DNA from: Adineta steineri
Taxonomy: Eukaryota; Rotifera; Eurotatoria; Adinetida; Adinetidae
Direction: 5' to 3'
DNA length: 64,000 nucleotides
Assembly: GCA_905250115.1 (NCBI GenBank)
Contig: CAJNOI010000058.1
Location: forward strand, 471,328-535,327
Within the stretch, counting starts at the first letter, position 1, and every line of letters begins with the position of its first letter. A program made the position numbers and the translations under genes. Shown piece after piece: positions 38,001-50,098 of the stretch. The notes beneath the pieces are model-generated. The model did no database searches. It was given only the letters and a program-made list of their open reading frames with translations, and was not told the origin of the DNA.

Positions 38001-41000
38001 TAAATAATACAAAAAGTTTAGAAAGTAATGAAATTTTTATTTTTAAATAAAGGAAATGAACTAATGAATGACAAATGGAAACATTTAGCTTTGTATCATT
38101 ATTCGTCAGCACCTACTCTTACATCACCTTGTTCTGTATGTGGTCTTCGTTCTTCAGCAAATAGATCTCTATATGTAAGAAAGTTTCTTTTTCTTTCATT
38201 TAATCATACAACATGTTTTAATTCTTATTAGAATGCAAGTACATTATTATCACCCTCACGACAGACATCAACAACAACAACTACAAGTGAACAAGATCGA
38301 TCAGGATTTTTAATATTTAATCTTGGTAAAAGCTCATTCTCTTATACCAGCAAACATAATTTACGACCAGATGGATGTAACTCATTTGAAGTTATATTTT
38401 TGAATAATGGAAATAAAAACAATGAACAAAATTCTCCAATATTATCATCTATTGAAATAGGATGTTTAATGTAATTTTCAAACTATTATCTGATGATATA
38501 TACATATACATCGTTTTAGAAATAATCCTACTACAAAACAAGATGAAAAAATACTTTTCGAATATGGTGCTGATCGAAAGAAACCGGCCAAAGCTTCTAT
38601 AAATCAAAAATCACAAAAAGTTCGTAATAATCGAAATGATTATAATTATTAATAGATTATTTTTAGGATCAACAAATGTCATATCTAGATGAAATTCGAC
38701 AAATGGGTGGTTTACAAGGTTTAAGAAGTACAAAAGGAGATACAAAAAATAGTGGGTCACAAGAATTTTATAATGGATTAAGATTACGTGTAGATATTTT
38801 ATTTACTCATAAACCAGTAATTGATTTTATTTTATTATATAAAAAGATTTTCGATTATTTTGTTATCTTTGTATAGAATACATATGAATTTGTATTTTCT
38901 ATTAATGATATTCCTTGGTCTCAAAAAACAATTAAACGTAAATCAGCACAGGCAATGTTTCAACCATATATTATAAGTCCTGGAATTCACCAATCTGATC
39001 AAAATTTACGCCTAATCTTGTATCATCATTTATCAGCACTTGTTTGTTTTACTTCAAATATTTCATGTAGAAAAAAAAATGCTTTCTGTCTTTTTAAGGA
39101 TACTGCAATTATTAGTCCTTCGATAACAAATAGTCCATGGAAAGTTGGTATGCGTCTTGAAGCTAAAGATCGAAAAAATCCAAGTATTTTAGCTATTGCT
39201 AATGTTGGTAAGAGGTTCTTTTATTTTATCATGTAAACTTTTATTTTAGTAAGAATATTTTAGTTGAAGTTTATGAGGATAATCGTATAAGAATTAATTT
39301 CGATGGATGGACATCAACATTTGATTATACAGTTGAAGTCGATAATTCTGATCTTCATCCTTGTGGTTATTGGGAATATATTCAACGTGTTTTATATAAA
39401 AATGTTGATACGACTAAGCCAAATCCACATCTTACATTTACACGTTATGATAAACCAAAATGTAATTATATAGAACATTTATGTTAGATAAAATCGTTTT
39501 TTTTATTTCATTTTAGCTTATGATGGTCGGTTTGGTTGGCGTAATTATTTAACAGAAACAAATGTCGAACCAGTACCATTCGAATGTTTTAATTATGTAA
39601 GGAATATAATATTTTTATTGAATTTGTAATAACGGTTGAGATTTTGGAAAGTTTTTTTTATCGAAAAAATTTATAACGTTGGCGACTATAGTTCTACGAT
39701 GATTCAGATTAAAAAGCGTCTCATCCTCTCAGCACATTTGCATGACTATTTATTCATATCGTCGCGGCATCAGTTTATTCCAATCTTAAATACTTGAATC
39801 AAATATTCATTTTAGTCTGTCAAGATCTTATGGTAAATCTAAAATTGATCATTTTCTCTAATTATTTAGATGCAAACAGAAGGTATGCCAGTAGACTATT
39901 TTCCTCATAGTATTGTAAAAACTGAATTCACCACACTGTCATGTCGTCATTATTATAATGTACGAGTTAAATATCATAAAATGAATACATTTATACAAAA
40001 TGAAATAGCTAATCGAATATTATATGAACATGATATGGAATTAAGTCCTCCAACATCAACAACAAGTCCAGGTGTAGTTTTATTACCAACACCATTTACT
40101 AGTTCAACATTAACATATCCATGTTTAAAACAATTTCAAAATTCATCCAATGCTACGATTCATTTAACATGCAATCATCGATGTCTTTCTCCATTAGATT
40201 CAACAAGTATTGTATCGGGTGCACATTTATTAGATACAAAAGGTGATCATACGGATAAAACTGCAATTGAAATGTCAATAATAACAATTTGTATGTTAAC
40301 CGCTGTTGATCTTGCACGAAATCAAGTAAATTATTTCATTTTTTGTATCGTAATTTCAACTTTTTTTTTCTATAGAAACATTTAATTGCACCTTCAACAT
40401 CAGAATTAATTTCCGACAAAAATAATTCATTTAATAAAAATCTCACCGATTTTTATATACGACGTTGGTTAGATTTAAGTGCTTATATAACATGTTTACA
40501 TTCAACAAGTTTTTATACTAAACGTCCATCGGTAAAAAATTATGAATCAGATTCCAATATACTTTATAATTGTTATTCTGATCAAGATTTATTTTCAAGT
40601 CTTAAAGGTAGTCTTGATTCAATCGATATAAAATTTACTTTATTTCCAAATACATATTATCAAAAACAATTTGGTAAATATGGTGAATGTTATTATTGTT
40701 GTCTATTTCGTGATGATGAAATCAAAGATCGTACATCGGATCTATCATTTCAAAAACGTTTAGATATAATTGGTAATTATGCACCAAGTATTTTCTATTT
40801 TGAATTATATAAACCTGAAAAGAATGCTATTGAAAATCGTTTAATATTAAATGATGAATTTTTTGTTAAATTTACTGGTCTCGAAATAATTGATATAACA
40901 AATGTTGTTATTGATCGATTTCAATTAAGTAAAAAAAATATTGAATCTCTTAAAAATTTAACTTATATTTCACTTGAAAATAATGATCTTACAATGATAA

Positions 41001-44000
41001 ATATGGATTTTCGATATTTAAAAAAATTAATTTCGATTAAATTAAAACAAAATCCATTTCAAACATTACCAACAAATATTTTCTCATCATCATCTTTACA
41101 ATACATTGAATTATCTGAACTTGGTCGATTAGCAGAACTTGATCCTAATACACGATTTTCATCTGAATTAAAAACATTATCAATGACAAATAGTATTTTT
41201 ACCACATTACCATTAACATTAGGTACAGATGCTCGACCTAAATTAACTGAATTGACTATTAATGGTGTTGCTTGGTGGGGTGTTGAAGGAATGAGTGTTA
41301 ATGAAGTTGTTAAATATGAATCATTTGAACAGAAATTTACTTCCTATCTTGATAATGAAGAATTAAGATCAATTTATTATATGTATGATGAAGATGCAAA
41401 TGGAATTTTATCATATTCAGAAATAAATTTAATGAATGCACATATTTATCGTTTTATTCCACGTTTAAGACCATCATCGCAGACAAAAATAGTAAGTATT
41501 TTTGTATTGAAATGAATTGTATCCTCTTTCTCGTAGAGAAGAGTCTTGCAAACATAAATTGTCTGCTTGATTGCTTGCTTGTTTATGTGTCCGTAGGGCC
41601 AAAAAATATCGACGACTGATTTTTCGGAAAAGACATTTCTTGAGGTATCACGATGCTGGGAATTCAAATGTGCGCCTCATCTGCGCAGACTACTGAGGCG
41701 AGAGGGGGAGGGGTATGAATTCTGAGAAGTGATGTGGACTGATAGAAGCCGTGCTTCTGGGTAATACATTTTTATGGATATCCAAATGTTCCCCTGGTTG
41801 TAGTGCGGCGATCATAAACTACTGGCTCTCTTGCGTATAAAATTACTAACACTTCACTTATTCGTCAAAGGCTAGGTCGAAGAGCCACTGGTGCCGATAG
41901 TTCAAATATGTTTTGATCTACGTTTACCTCTAAGTAGGATGCCAGTATGTGCTAAGAGTAAGAAGCAAGAAAGGAGAGCAAGGTTTTCAATTGTTTTTCC
42001 AGTAAATGTGAAGAGGATGCATTTGTACGAGAAAGAGCTAAGCGATTGCTCGGACTAGTATTACTTGTTTACTAATATATTCTTTTTTAATAGCCAAATT
42101 CAGGTCGATCTTCTGTTGACCCATCAAATATAAATGAATTAGATACTCCAAAACAAGACTCATTTATTACTGATCAATCAGGATTTCCGTCTGCAATATT
42201 TTATCTTGAAAATTTAAATGTACTTACACTTGATTATCAAGGTATTAAAAATGTACCAGATGCAATTAAAAGTTTAAGATATTTATCAATATTAAATTTA
42301 AATTATTGTGTTGAACTTGAAACAATAAGTCCAGAAGTTGGATTATTACCACTTAAAGAACTTAATTTAACTGGTTGTGTTTCATTAAAAACACCACCCA
42401 TAGAAATAACACGTCGTGGTCATACACAAATTATGGCCTTTTTACAACGATTGATGAGTGGATCAACTGCTTGTAAACGAACAAAACTTATGTTAGTTGG
42501 TCTTGGTGGAGCAGGTAAAACAAGTTTAGTACGTGCATTTCTTGAATCACATTCAACAGCACCACCGGTTGTAACCGATGGTATTGATATTCTTAAATGG
42601 AAAGTTCCATTAGATAATTCCGATGATGTTCTTGAATATAGTGTTTGGGATTTTGCAGGACAATCTGTTTATTATCATACACATCAAGTAAAATATATAG
42701 AAAATTAATTTTTCTTCTTTTTAACTTTTTTTTTAAAATTTAGTTCTTTTTGGCAAAGAAAGCTGTTTATGTACTTGCATGGAATATACGTCTTGGTGCT
42801 GAACATGCTGGTCTAGATTTTTGGTTATCTTCTATTTGTTGTCATGCACCAAATGCACCTATTTTTGTTGTTGGTACACATATGGATCAAGTATCACGTA
42901 TTGATTTACGTCAAGATGATCTTAAACGACGTTATCCTCAAATTGCTGGATTTTTTAATGTTAGTACAGCAACTGGTGAATGTGTACCTGAATTAATTAA
43001 TACAATTATTAAAACAACATTAGCATTACCTTATATGGATGAACAAATTCCAAAAGTATGGTTAAAATTTGAAGATATGATTAATGCACGTACTGAAGAT
43101 ATACTTACATATAAAGAAGTAGAAAATATTGCTCATGATGCTGGTATATTTGAACCTGATGAAGTCCTACAAGCTGTACTTTTCTTACATGATCTTGGTT
43201 CATTACAATATTTTTCTTCTGAACATTTGAAAAATTATGTTGTCATTAATCCACAATGGATTGTTAATGTTATGGCATGTATTGTCAGTATTAAAGACAG
43301 TCCAGTTAAAAATGGACGTTTATATTATTCAGATATCGGTACTATTTGGAAAGATTATAGTGAAGATTTACATCCTTGGATTTTAAAATTAACTGAAGCA
43401 TTTGATTTAACATTTCCTGTACCTGATCAAAATATGAATTTAGTACCATGCTTATTACCTGAAGAAGAACCAGAGGTTTCTATTATATTTATCTATATTT
43501 ATAAAAATTCTATTTGAATTATTCTAGTATACATGGATTGATGACACCACTAATACAGAAAATCGAGAGATGAAAGTTGTTTATATATTTAATTATCTGC
43601 CAGGTATTTTAATTTTGTATAATATTCCATATAGAAATTGTTTTCTAAATAGCTGGTTTATTTAATCGAGCACAAGTTCGTCTTTTTCAGTTTTCTGATA
43701 AATCAACAATTTGGCGTTATGGTTCATTATTATTGAAAAATAATCATCGAGCAGTTATAATGCGTACCGATGGTTTGTTGAAAAATTTTACTCGAAAAGA
43801 AAATCTATATAATCGTTTTTTTTAGATCAACATATTATTATTAAAATTCAAGGCATACGACCTGATAATATACTCTTTTTAATTCATGAAGTATTCGAAG
43901 GTCTTGTTAATGAATCATTTTTTGGCGTAACTTATGATATTACTTTTCCATGTCCGGATTGCGTTGAATTAGTACGATCTTCTTTAATAAATAAATATAT

Positions 44001-46708
44001 ATATTTCATTTTTCTTTTTAAAGGGTACAAATGAACCTTGGCAATTTTCTTCTTCACTGATTAATCGTGCTATTGAACTTAAATCACCATCAATTCAATG
44101 TCATCGTTTTTTTCATGTTGCATCTGTTACTGATTGTAAAATTTTTTAAGAATATTTTTATTTGTTAAATATTTTATTTATTTTAATAGTACAAGCACTT
44201 GTTCCACCGGATAGTAAAAGTAATTATGATTTACATTTGGAATATTCTGTTCGTGATCTTAAATCTTATAAACAGAATGTATCTGTTGATATTGTATATA
44301 TTTATCCATCCGAACATATTCCAACTATGTCAGAAATCGAGAGTAAAGTAGATCCTCGAAAGATTAACGACGATCTAACAAGTATATTTAAAAGAAATTA
44401 TTTTGTCATTTGAAATTTATTTTTTAAAATTTAGAACGTGGTTTAAAAATTTGGACACCTGATTCATTAAAAGATTTTAAAATTGAAAATCATTATTTAG
44501 TTATTAAAGAAGCAAAATGTGTTATATTCGGTATTTCAACAGAATTAATAGCAAATCGTGAAAATAAAAATTTATGCGATGCATTACAAACAATAATGAG
44601 TATTTTACGTAAACCAATTATTCCGGTTTTATTTGGTACGGATATGGGATGGAAAGAAACGGATGTTGGTGTTGGATTATTAGATAAACTCTATATTAAT
44701 ATGCAAAATCCAAAACGATATGAAAATCGTATAATTGAATTAATGGAAAGAATTAATGAAGAACGTGGTGATGATAATAAAAAACAAAAATTACGTGATC
44801 AACCAACTGATGTTTTTATAAGTTATTGTTGGGCTAATTCTCATGATGCTGTTAGTAAAGGTATAGAAATAATATTATTCGATATATATATATATATGTA
44901 TATGATATCGATTTTATTAGGTTCAAAATCAACTCCTACTTCTATTGGTTGGGGAGATCCTCGATCTTTAAAAGTATATTATTTTTATTCGACTTAGGTT
45001 TGTTAACAAATAATAATTTCTATTCAATAGGATTATGTAGAAGGACGTGGATTGAGTGTTTGGATGGATATTAGTCGATTAGGCAAATCTGGTGTACTTC
45101 ATGATATTGTTCATGTATGATAATTTTGTTTTTTCTATTGTACATATACTTTTATTTTTTCTTTTAGGGTTTAAAAAATACGCATCTTGTTATAGCATGT
45201 GTATCTGATGAATATACACAGAGTGAAGTTTGTCGAAATGAATTTTTATTTGCAAAAAATACACTTCGACTTCCTGTTATATTGGCTGTCTTTGGTAGTG
45301 GTGATAAATGGCGACAAACAGAAGTTGGCATGTGTAGTCTTACTTGTCCACAAGTAAATTTTCAATTTGAAAATCCAAATGCTTTTGAAGAGTTATTTGT
45401 TCATGTACAAACGAATTTACCTAAAAAAACTAGTTCAACTAAACAAACAGCAAAAAATGCCAATACAACATCAACAATGGAAGAAAAAACATCGGCTGCT
45501 TATCAGGTTTTTTGATCTTATATTTAAAAACTGTCAATTATATGTGTTTGATCTCCTTTAGGAATTATTTGAATTAACACAACGTAAATTTCTTCGTTTA
45601 ACATCTAGTTTTGCTGAAACTATGACAGCTCGTCCTTATCCACGTCTGTTTACTCTTGATTTTATGGGTGAAAAAGAAAAATCAACACAAGAATTAATCC
45701 GTATTGAAATGTCTAATCAAGCCAATACACGAGTACAAAAAGATAGTGATGTCAATAATGAACGTGATATTGAAGCTGAACGACAACGAGATGAAGAACT
45801 TATTCGAACACAAAAAAATACTGAAACTGTGATTGAGCCGAAAGTACCAGTGAAAAAATTATGTATACGTACATTATGTGAAAATGAAGAAAATTGGCAT
45901 GCAGCTGGTAGTCCATATGAAATTACTGATAATGTTTTATTACAAAATGGTGCATCATATTTATCACGAATAATGCTTCTTCTTAAACAAAGTGATTTAC
46001 CATTAGAAATTCTTACTAATGATGATGGTGAAATTGAATTACAAAAACTTGCTGAAGTAAGAAATTGTTATTTTTCTAGTATTCATCAATCTTTTGTTTT
46101 TTTCTAATGAATAGCTTTCAAATACTATGGGTATGGAAGTTAAAGATTCTTATGGACATATACGTCGATGTATAATGGATTGTGATTCAGAAGAAAAATA
46201 TTCCGGTCTTAAACAATGTCTTATTCCATCAGGCAAAGTTTTATGGCTTTGTGAAGAACATCAAAAACAACCACGTGTTGTACTTGTCACCGCTTCAGTT
46301 ACCGGTGGTTATACTGGTCCGCAAGCTGCAGAACAGAATGAAATGGTGAAAGCATTAAGTAAACTTAATGAACGGAGTACGTAATGAATTTATCATCTTA
46401 TTATTCTATTTCATTTCTTTAATATAGTTGCAAACAATGAATTACCTCAATCATCAATGAAAGTTCCTCGTGTACGAAGTGCTCGTCATTCATCATCAGA
46501 AAATCAATCACCTAGTCAGCGTGTTTCACAACGCTTTAATCGACAAGAATCAGGAGTAACTAAATCTCAACAACAAAATATTTTAGAAACTAATGAAAAT
46601 GATAATGAAAGTATTTACATAACTCCAAATGAAGCAGATAATCAAACCAAAAATTCCGTATTAGAAAATGAACCGACTATTATTTCAACAGACTGCTCAA
46701 TTATGTAA
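35032..46708 (+). CDS. Giant Roco protein: MBT-like, LRR, EF-hand-like loop, Roc-COR, two TIR-like domains
   Basis: Thirty-five exons fit in phase from the ATG at 35032 to the stop at 46708, giving 2,959 aa. Residues 1-140 are charged and disordered. About 140-925 is an unassigned region with LRR-like and beta-rich stretches. An MBT-type repeat lies at about 1010-1080 (WKVGMRLEAKDRKNPSILAI, FDGWTSTFDYTVEVD, DLHPCGYW), followed by a second-repeat start (FGWRNYLTETNVEPVPFECF). Leucine-rich repeats run from about 1445 to 1780 and are interrupted near 1622 by an EF-hand-like loop DEDANGILSYSE. Roc GTPase: P-loop GLGGAGKTS (about 1791), WDFAGQ, and THMD as the G4 motif. COR follows (about 1980-2240). 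TIR-like 1 (about 2280-2430) is degenerate. TIR-like 2 (about 2438-2590) starts DVFISYCWANSHD and has SEVCRNEFLFAK at the position of the NADase glutamate. A Cys-containing C-terminal domain (LCIRTLCENEENWHAAG) and a disordered tail end the protein. Likely a cytosolic signalling GTPase, possibly immune. Function is inferred. Confidence 0.85.
41492..42093. other. Long, GC-richer intron of the Roco gene
   Basis: This 602-bp intron lies between the EF-hand-like exon and the LRR/Roc exon; most introns in the gene are about 50 bp. Its base composition is clearly richer in G and C than the surroundings (for example the G-run near 41703-41713). I found no open frame, long inverted repeat or RNA motif. 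It may be a decayed insertion. The exons on both sides join in phase (TKI to PNSGRS). Confidence 0.55.
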
Positions 46709-47516
46709 AGCTGATATATTTTTTAATTCTGAACGTTATGTTATATTATATATATATATTTCTATTTTTTAAATATTATTGTTAAAAATGCTCATTGTTT
46801 CTTAGCAAATGTTTTCCTATCGTGATATGAGCTTATGCATATTTTATTTAGATAAATTCAAATAAAAGAACTGATATTGATGAAACAATACTACACTGTT
46901 ACAACATTCGTATTTTTTTTGAAAGTATAGAATTGATATATGTTTGTATTCAAAGCAATTAAAAAATATTCTGTTAAGACTACAAATAATTGAGAAAAAA
47001 TTGTACAACGTGATTTGTTCTTTCTTCTTTTATTAATATATATAAAGGATAAAAGTATTACTATGTTATTTATCATATTCTTATTATATCATTGAACTAG
47101 TTGATTGTCTCGATTATAGTAACATGCCAATATAACGATCGATGAAGGTGAATGAGTAGGAGAATAAAATCGTCAAGGGTTACGTGTATACACGTTTACT
47201 TTGATCCTTCCGTATGCATATCTTTCTTCTTTCTTTCTATTCTATTGATCGGAAGGTTTCGAATCGAAACAGTTCGGTCAACAAATCTGTACTTGTTCTA
47301 TACAAACGATTAGTTTCCGCCTTCATAGTCGTTGTCGATCGATACAAGTGACTTTCGACACGAATCAATTAAAATAAAAGTAAAGATAAAAAAGAAAGAG
47401 AGAGGGAGAGAGAGAAAGAAAATGATAGCTTATGATCATCGCATAGATTGACAAAAAAGAGAAGACATATCATGATCATTGAAATCATTTGAGTAGTGTA
47501 TTCAAAGATTCCGTCA
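46709..47516. other. Intergenic with GA-rich tract
   Basis: Spacer between the Roco gene and the next plus-strand gene. It has an AT microsatellite just after the Roco stop (about 46745-46760) and a GA-rich tract at about 47393-47420, about 100 bp before the next start. No coding sequence is seen. Confidence 0.5.
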
Positions 47517-49998
47517 ATGACTAAGGGCGGTAGTAATAAACCTACAATGTTAGGTAAGTAAAAGAACGAAATAAATATCCTGACATTTTATTTAATATAA
47601 AAGGACGTCTCATTTTTGGTGAAAAACGAAAACAACATGCATCACCAACACGTCATCGATCAGCTACACGTGCTGGTACCAGTATGGGTCATGTATCATC
47701 ATCCAATGGAAATCTTGAACATAAAAATGCAATTAATTTACAGGATTGGGCTGCATGGCGAACTCAATTGAATGAACAAATGAGTAATGGAGCGACTGAA
47801 CGAACTGATATAAAACAGATGCGACAATTTCTTCAAGCAAATCCATTTTATCAGCAACATAGTCGTGATCCATCTAATGGTCAATACGATGGTGTTCGAT
47901 TACTTTTTTCAATTCCTCATGCTAATTTAAAACCTGAACCAGTCAATGGATCACATGGAGGTCGTCACAAAAATACTCATACGGAAGCAGAAGGTAGACT
48001 AACATATGAGCCAAATACTGTTCGATCAAACATTGATGATCATACACCAATTACTGTTAATTCAATTTCTGCAGAATCACCATTGATGACTGATAAAACT
48101 ATTAGTCAATTAGTTCCGAAAAGTTTAATAGGAAATACAAATGGTTTTACTCATATTAATGAACAAATCATTGCTACTGATAATCTGCAAACACAGTAAA
48201 ATCTTTCTAGCATAATCTCTTTTACACGATTATGTAATCGTATGTTTTCTTTTTCTATTTAGTCGTTCGATTCGTACACCTTTTCCAACATCAAATCGAG
48301 TACATTCAACATTACAGAAAGCAGTTAAAGATGGTAATGTACTCGAAAAAATCAAAGCATTTGAAATGCAAGCAGCTGCAGCTCAAGCTGAAACAACAAC
48401 AAAATTATGTAGTAGTGGCAATATTATTAGTAATAATCGAGTACAATCAGCAGCATCATCCATTCCATCAGCGACACATCGTGCTTTAAGTCCATCCGTA
48501 AGACATCCACTGCAACATCCAGTATTTCCTATGCTAATGCAACATGAACCGCAACAGCAACAACAACAACAACACATTCGTTCTCATCGAAGTCGTCATG
48601 CTCATCCAACACAACATCATTATGATGCTCATGGTAAGCCAATAGTCGGTCGTGAATCAAGAAAGGGTGCACATGTACTTGAACCTGCTCATGGAGATAT
48701 TATTCTTAAACGGCGAATGCCTCAAAAAGCTGGCAATGATGAAGATTATTCACTTACAGCAATGAGTTCTTTGGCACATACAACATCTCAAAGTCATCAT
48801 CGTCAAAATCCTTATCAACATCGATCCAGTGCATCTCATTCACGACATCGTCAAGAAATGATTCATGATAAACGTCCATCAAGTAATCATGCAATTGTTC
48901 AGAAGAAACATCAACCAAAATCAAAAGAAATAACACCTACAACAGCAGCAGCATCATCATCTCATAAAACAAATACACGTCATCGTTGGCTTAAAGGACA
49001 TAAAGAAACACAAGGTGAAACTACAATTGAAAATGTTAAACAAGACATGGTTAGTACGAAATCAAAAAAAAACAGTAAAAATAAAAAAGAAAAAGTTGAA
49101 TCAAAGAAAAAGACAATATCTCCTACTCCTAAAGGAAAAATATCAGCAACTTCATTGGATAATAATCGTGTTTATGGTGTACCAAATGCAATAATCAATG
49201 AACAAACATCACCACAATTACCACCTCGAATTGACGAAGAAAATGAATCCGATAGAGAAGAAAAACGTATTGAAAATAAAAATAATAATCATATATCATC
49301 AAAAGAAGAAGATGATGATATTAGTCAAAGTAAAGAATGTGACACAGTTATTCCTACAAACATTGAACGACGAACAACAAATAAAACAAAATATCATAAA
49401 AAATTATCAAGTACTGATGGTGAAATTTTAAGTAAAGGTGAAGATGATACTCGGTTAGTATACAAAATATTGTTTTCAATTTAAACCAAAAAAATTCTTT
49501 TATTTCAGATTTTCACGTCCCACCGATGATCATGCTCATCGTTCTGAACTAAATGATGAAGATGATGAATGTAAAAGTGAAGGAGATGTTTTCATTGAAG
49601 ATTTATCTACACCAAATATCAGTTGTCATCAACAACAATCATCAAATATAATTCAACGTCAACAATCAGTTGATGAACTTCCATCTGATCGACGATGGCA
49701 ATGGTCAAAAGAAAGTGGTGGATTAATCGATAAAGGAAATCGAAAGAAAAAACAACAATCACCAATAACAATTCTTACACGTAAAAATAAAATCGAAGAG
49801 CAAGTTGTTTATGAAACACCTCAATCTGATCAAATTCAAACAAGTGAATGTAATACTTATTCAATAAAAACCAAACAATCGTCACGCATTAGTCCTATCA
49901 ATAATCATAAAATAGAAGCAAAAACAAATGATTTTTTTGATATTGGACCTCATACAAATCCTGAAGAGATTATGATTAAGATGACAAGTTCATCATAA
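47517..49998 (+). CDS. Large intrinsically disordered protein, unknown function
   Basis: Four exons (47517-47553, 47604-48195, 48263-49453, 49509-49998) join in phase to 769 aa. I do not recognise a family. The most structured piece is around residues 212-245: HSTLQKAVKDGNVLEKIKAF followed by an Ala/Gln-rich helix. This short, probably helical motif recalls KIxxFE-type segments in cytoskeletal scaffolds, but that is only a resemblance. The rest is rich in Ser, Gln, His, Asn and Lys. It has a His/Arg stretch, poly-Gln (EPQQQQQQQHIR), a Lys-rich stretch (KKNSKNKKEKVESKKK) and acidic patches. No signal peptide or membrane helix is seen. It is probably a cytoplasmic or nuclear scaffold. It ends 100 bp from the convergent end of CFAP43. 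Confidence 0.75.
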
Positions 49999-50098
49999 AG
50001 ACAAAATAAACTTTTGAAAATTATATTATTTATTGTAGATTTATGTGAAATAAAATGTTGTAAAAAGAAAAAAAAATAATAACGTGTTGATCACACAC

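Noticed and set aside
39597..42093. Possible gene boundary splitting the Roco gene in two
   Set aside because: Introns 39597-39869 and 41492-42093 are long, but both exon junctions join in phase 0, the second-MBT and LRR segments continue across them, and there is no stop-plus-new-start arrangement. cDNA is still needed.
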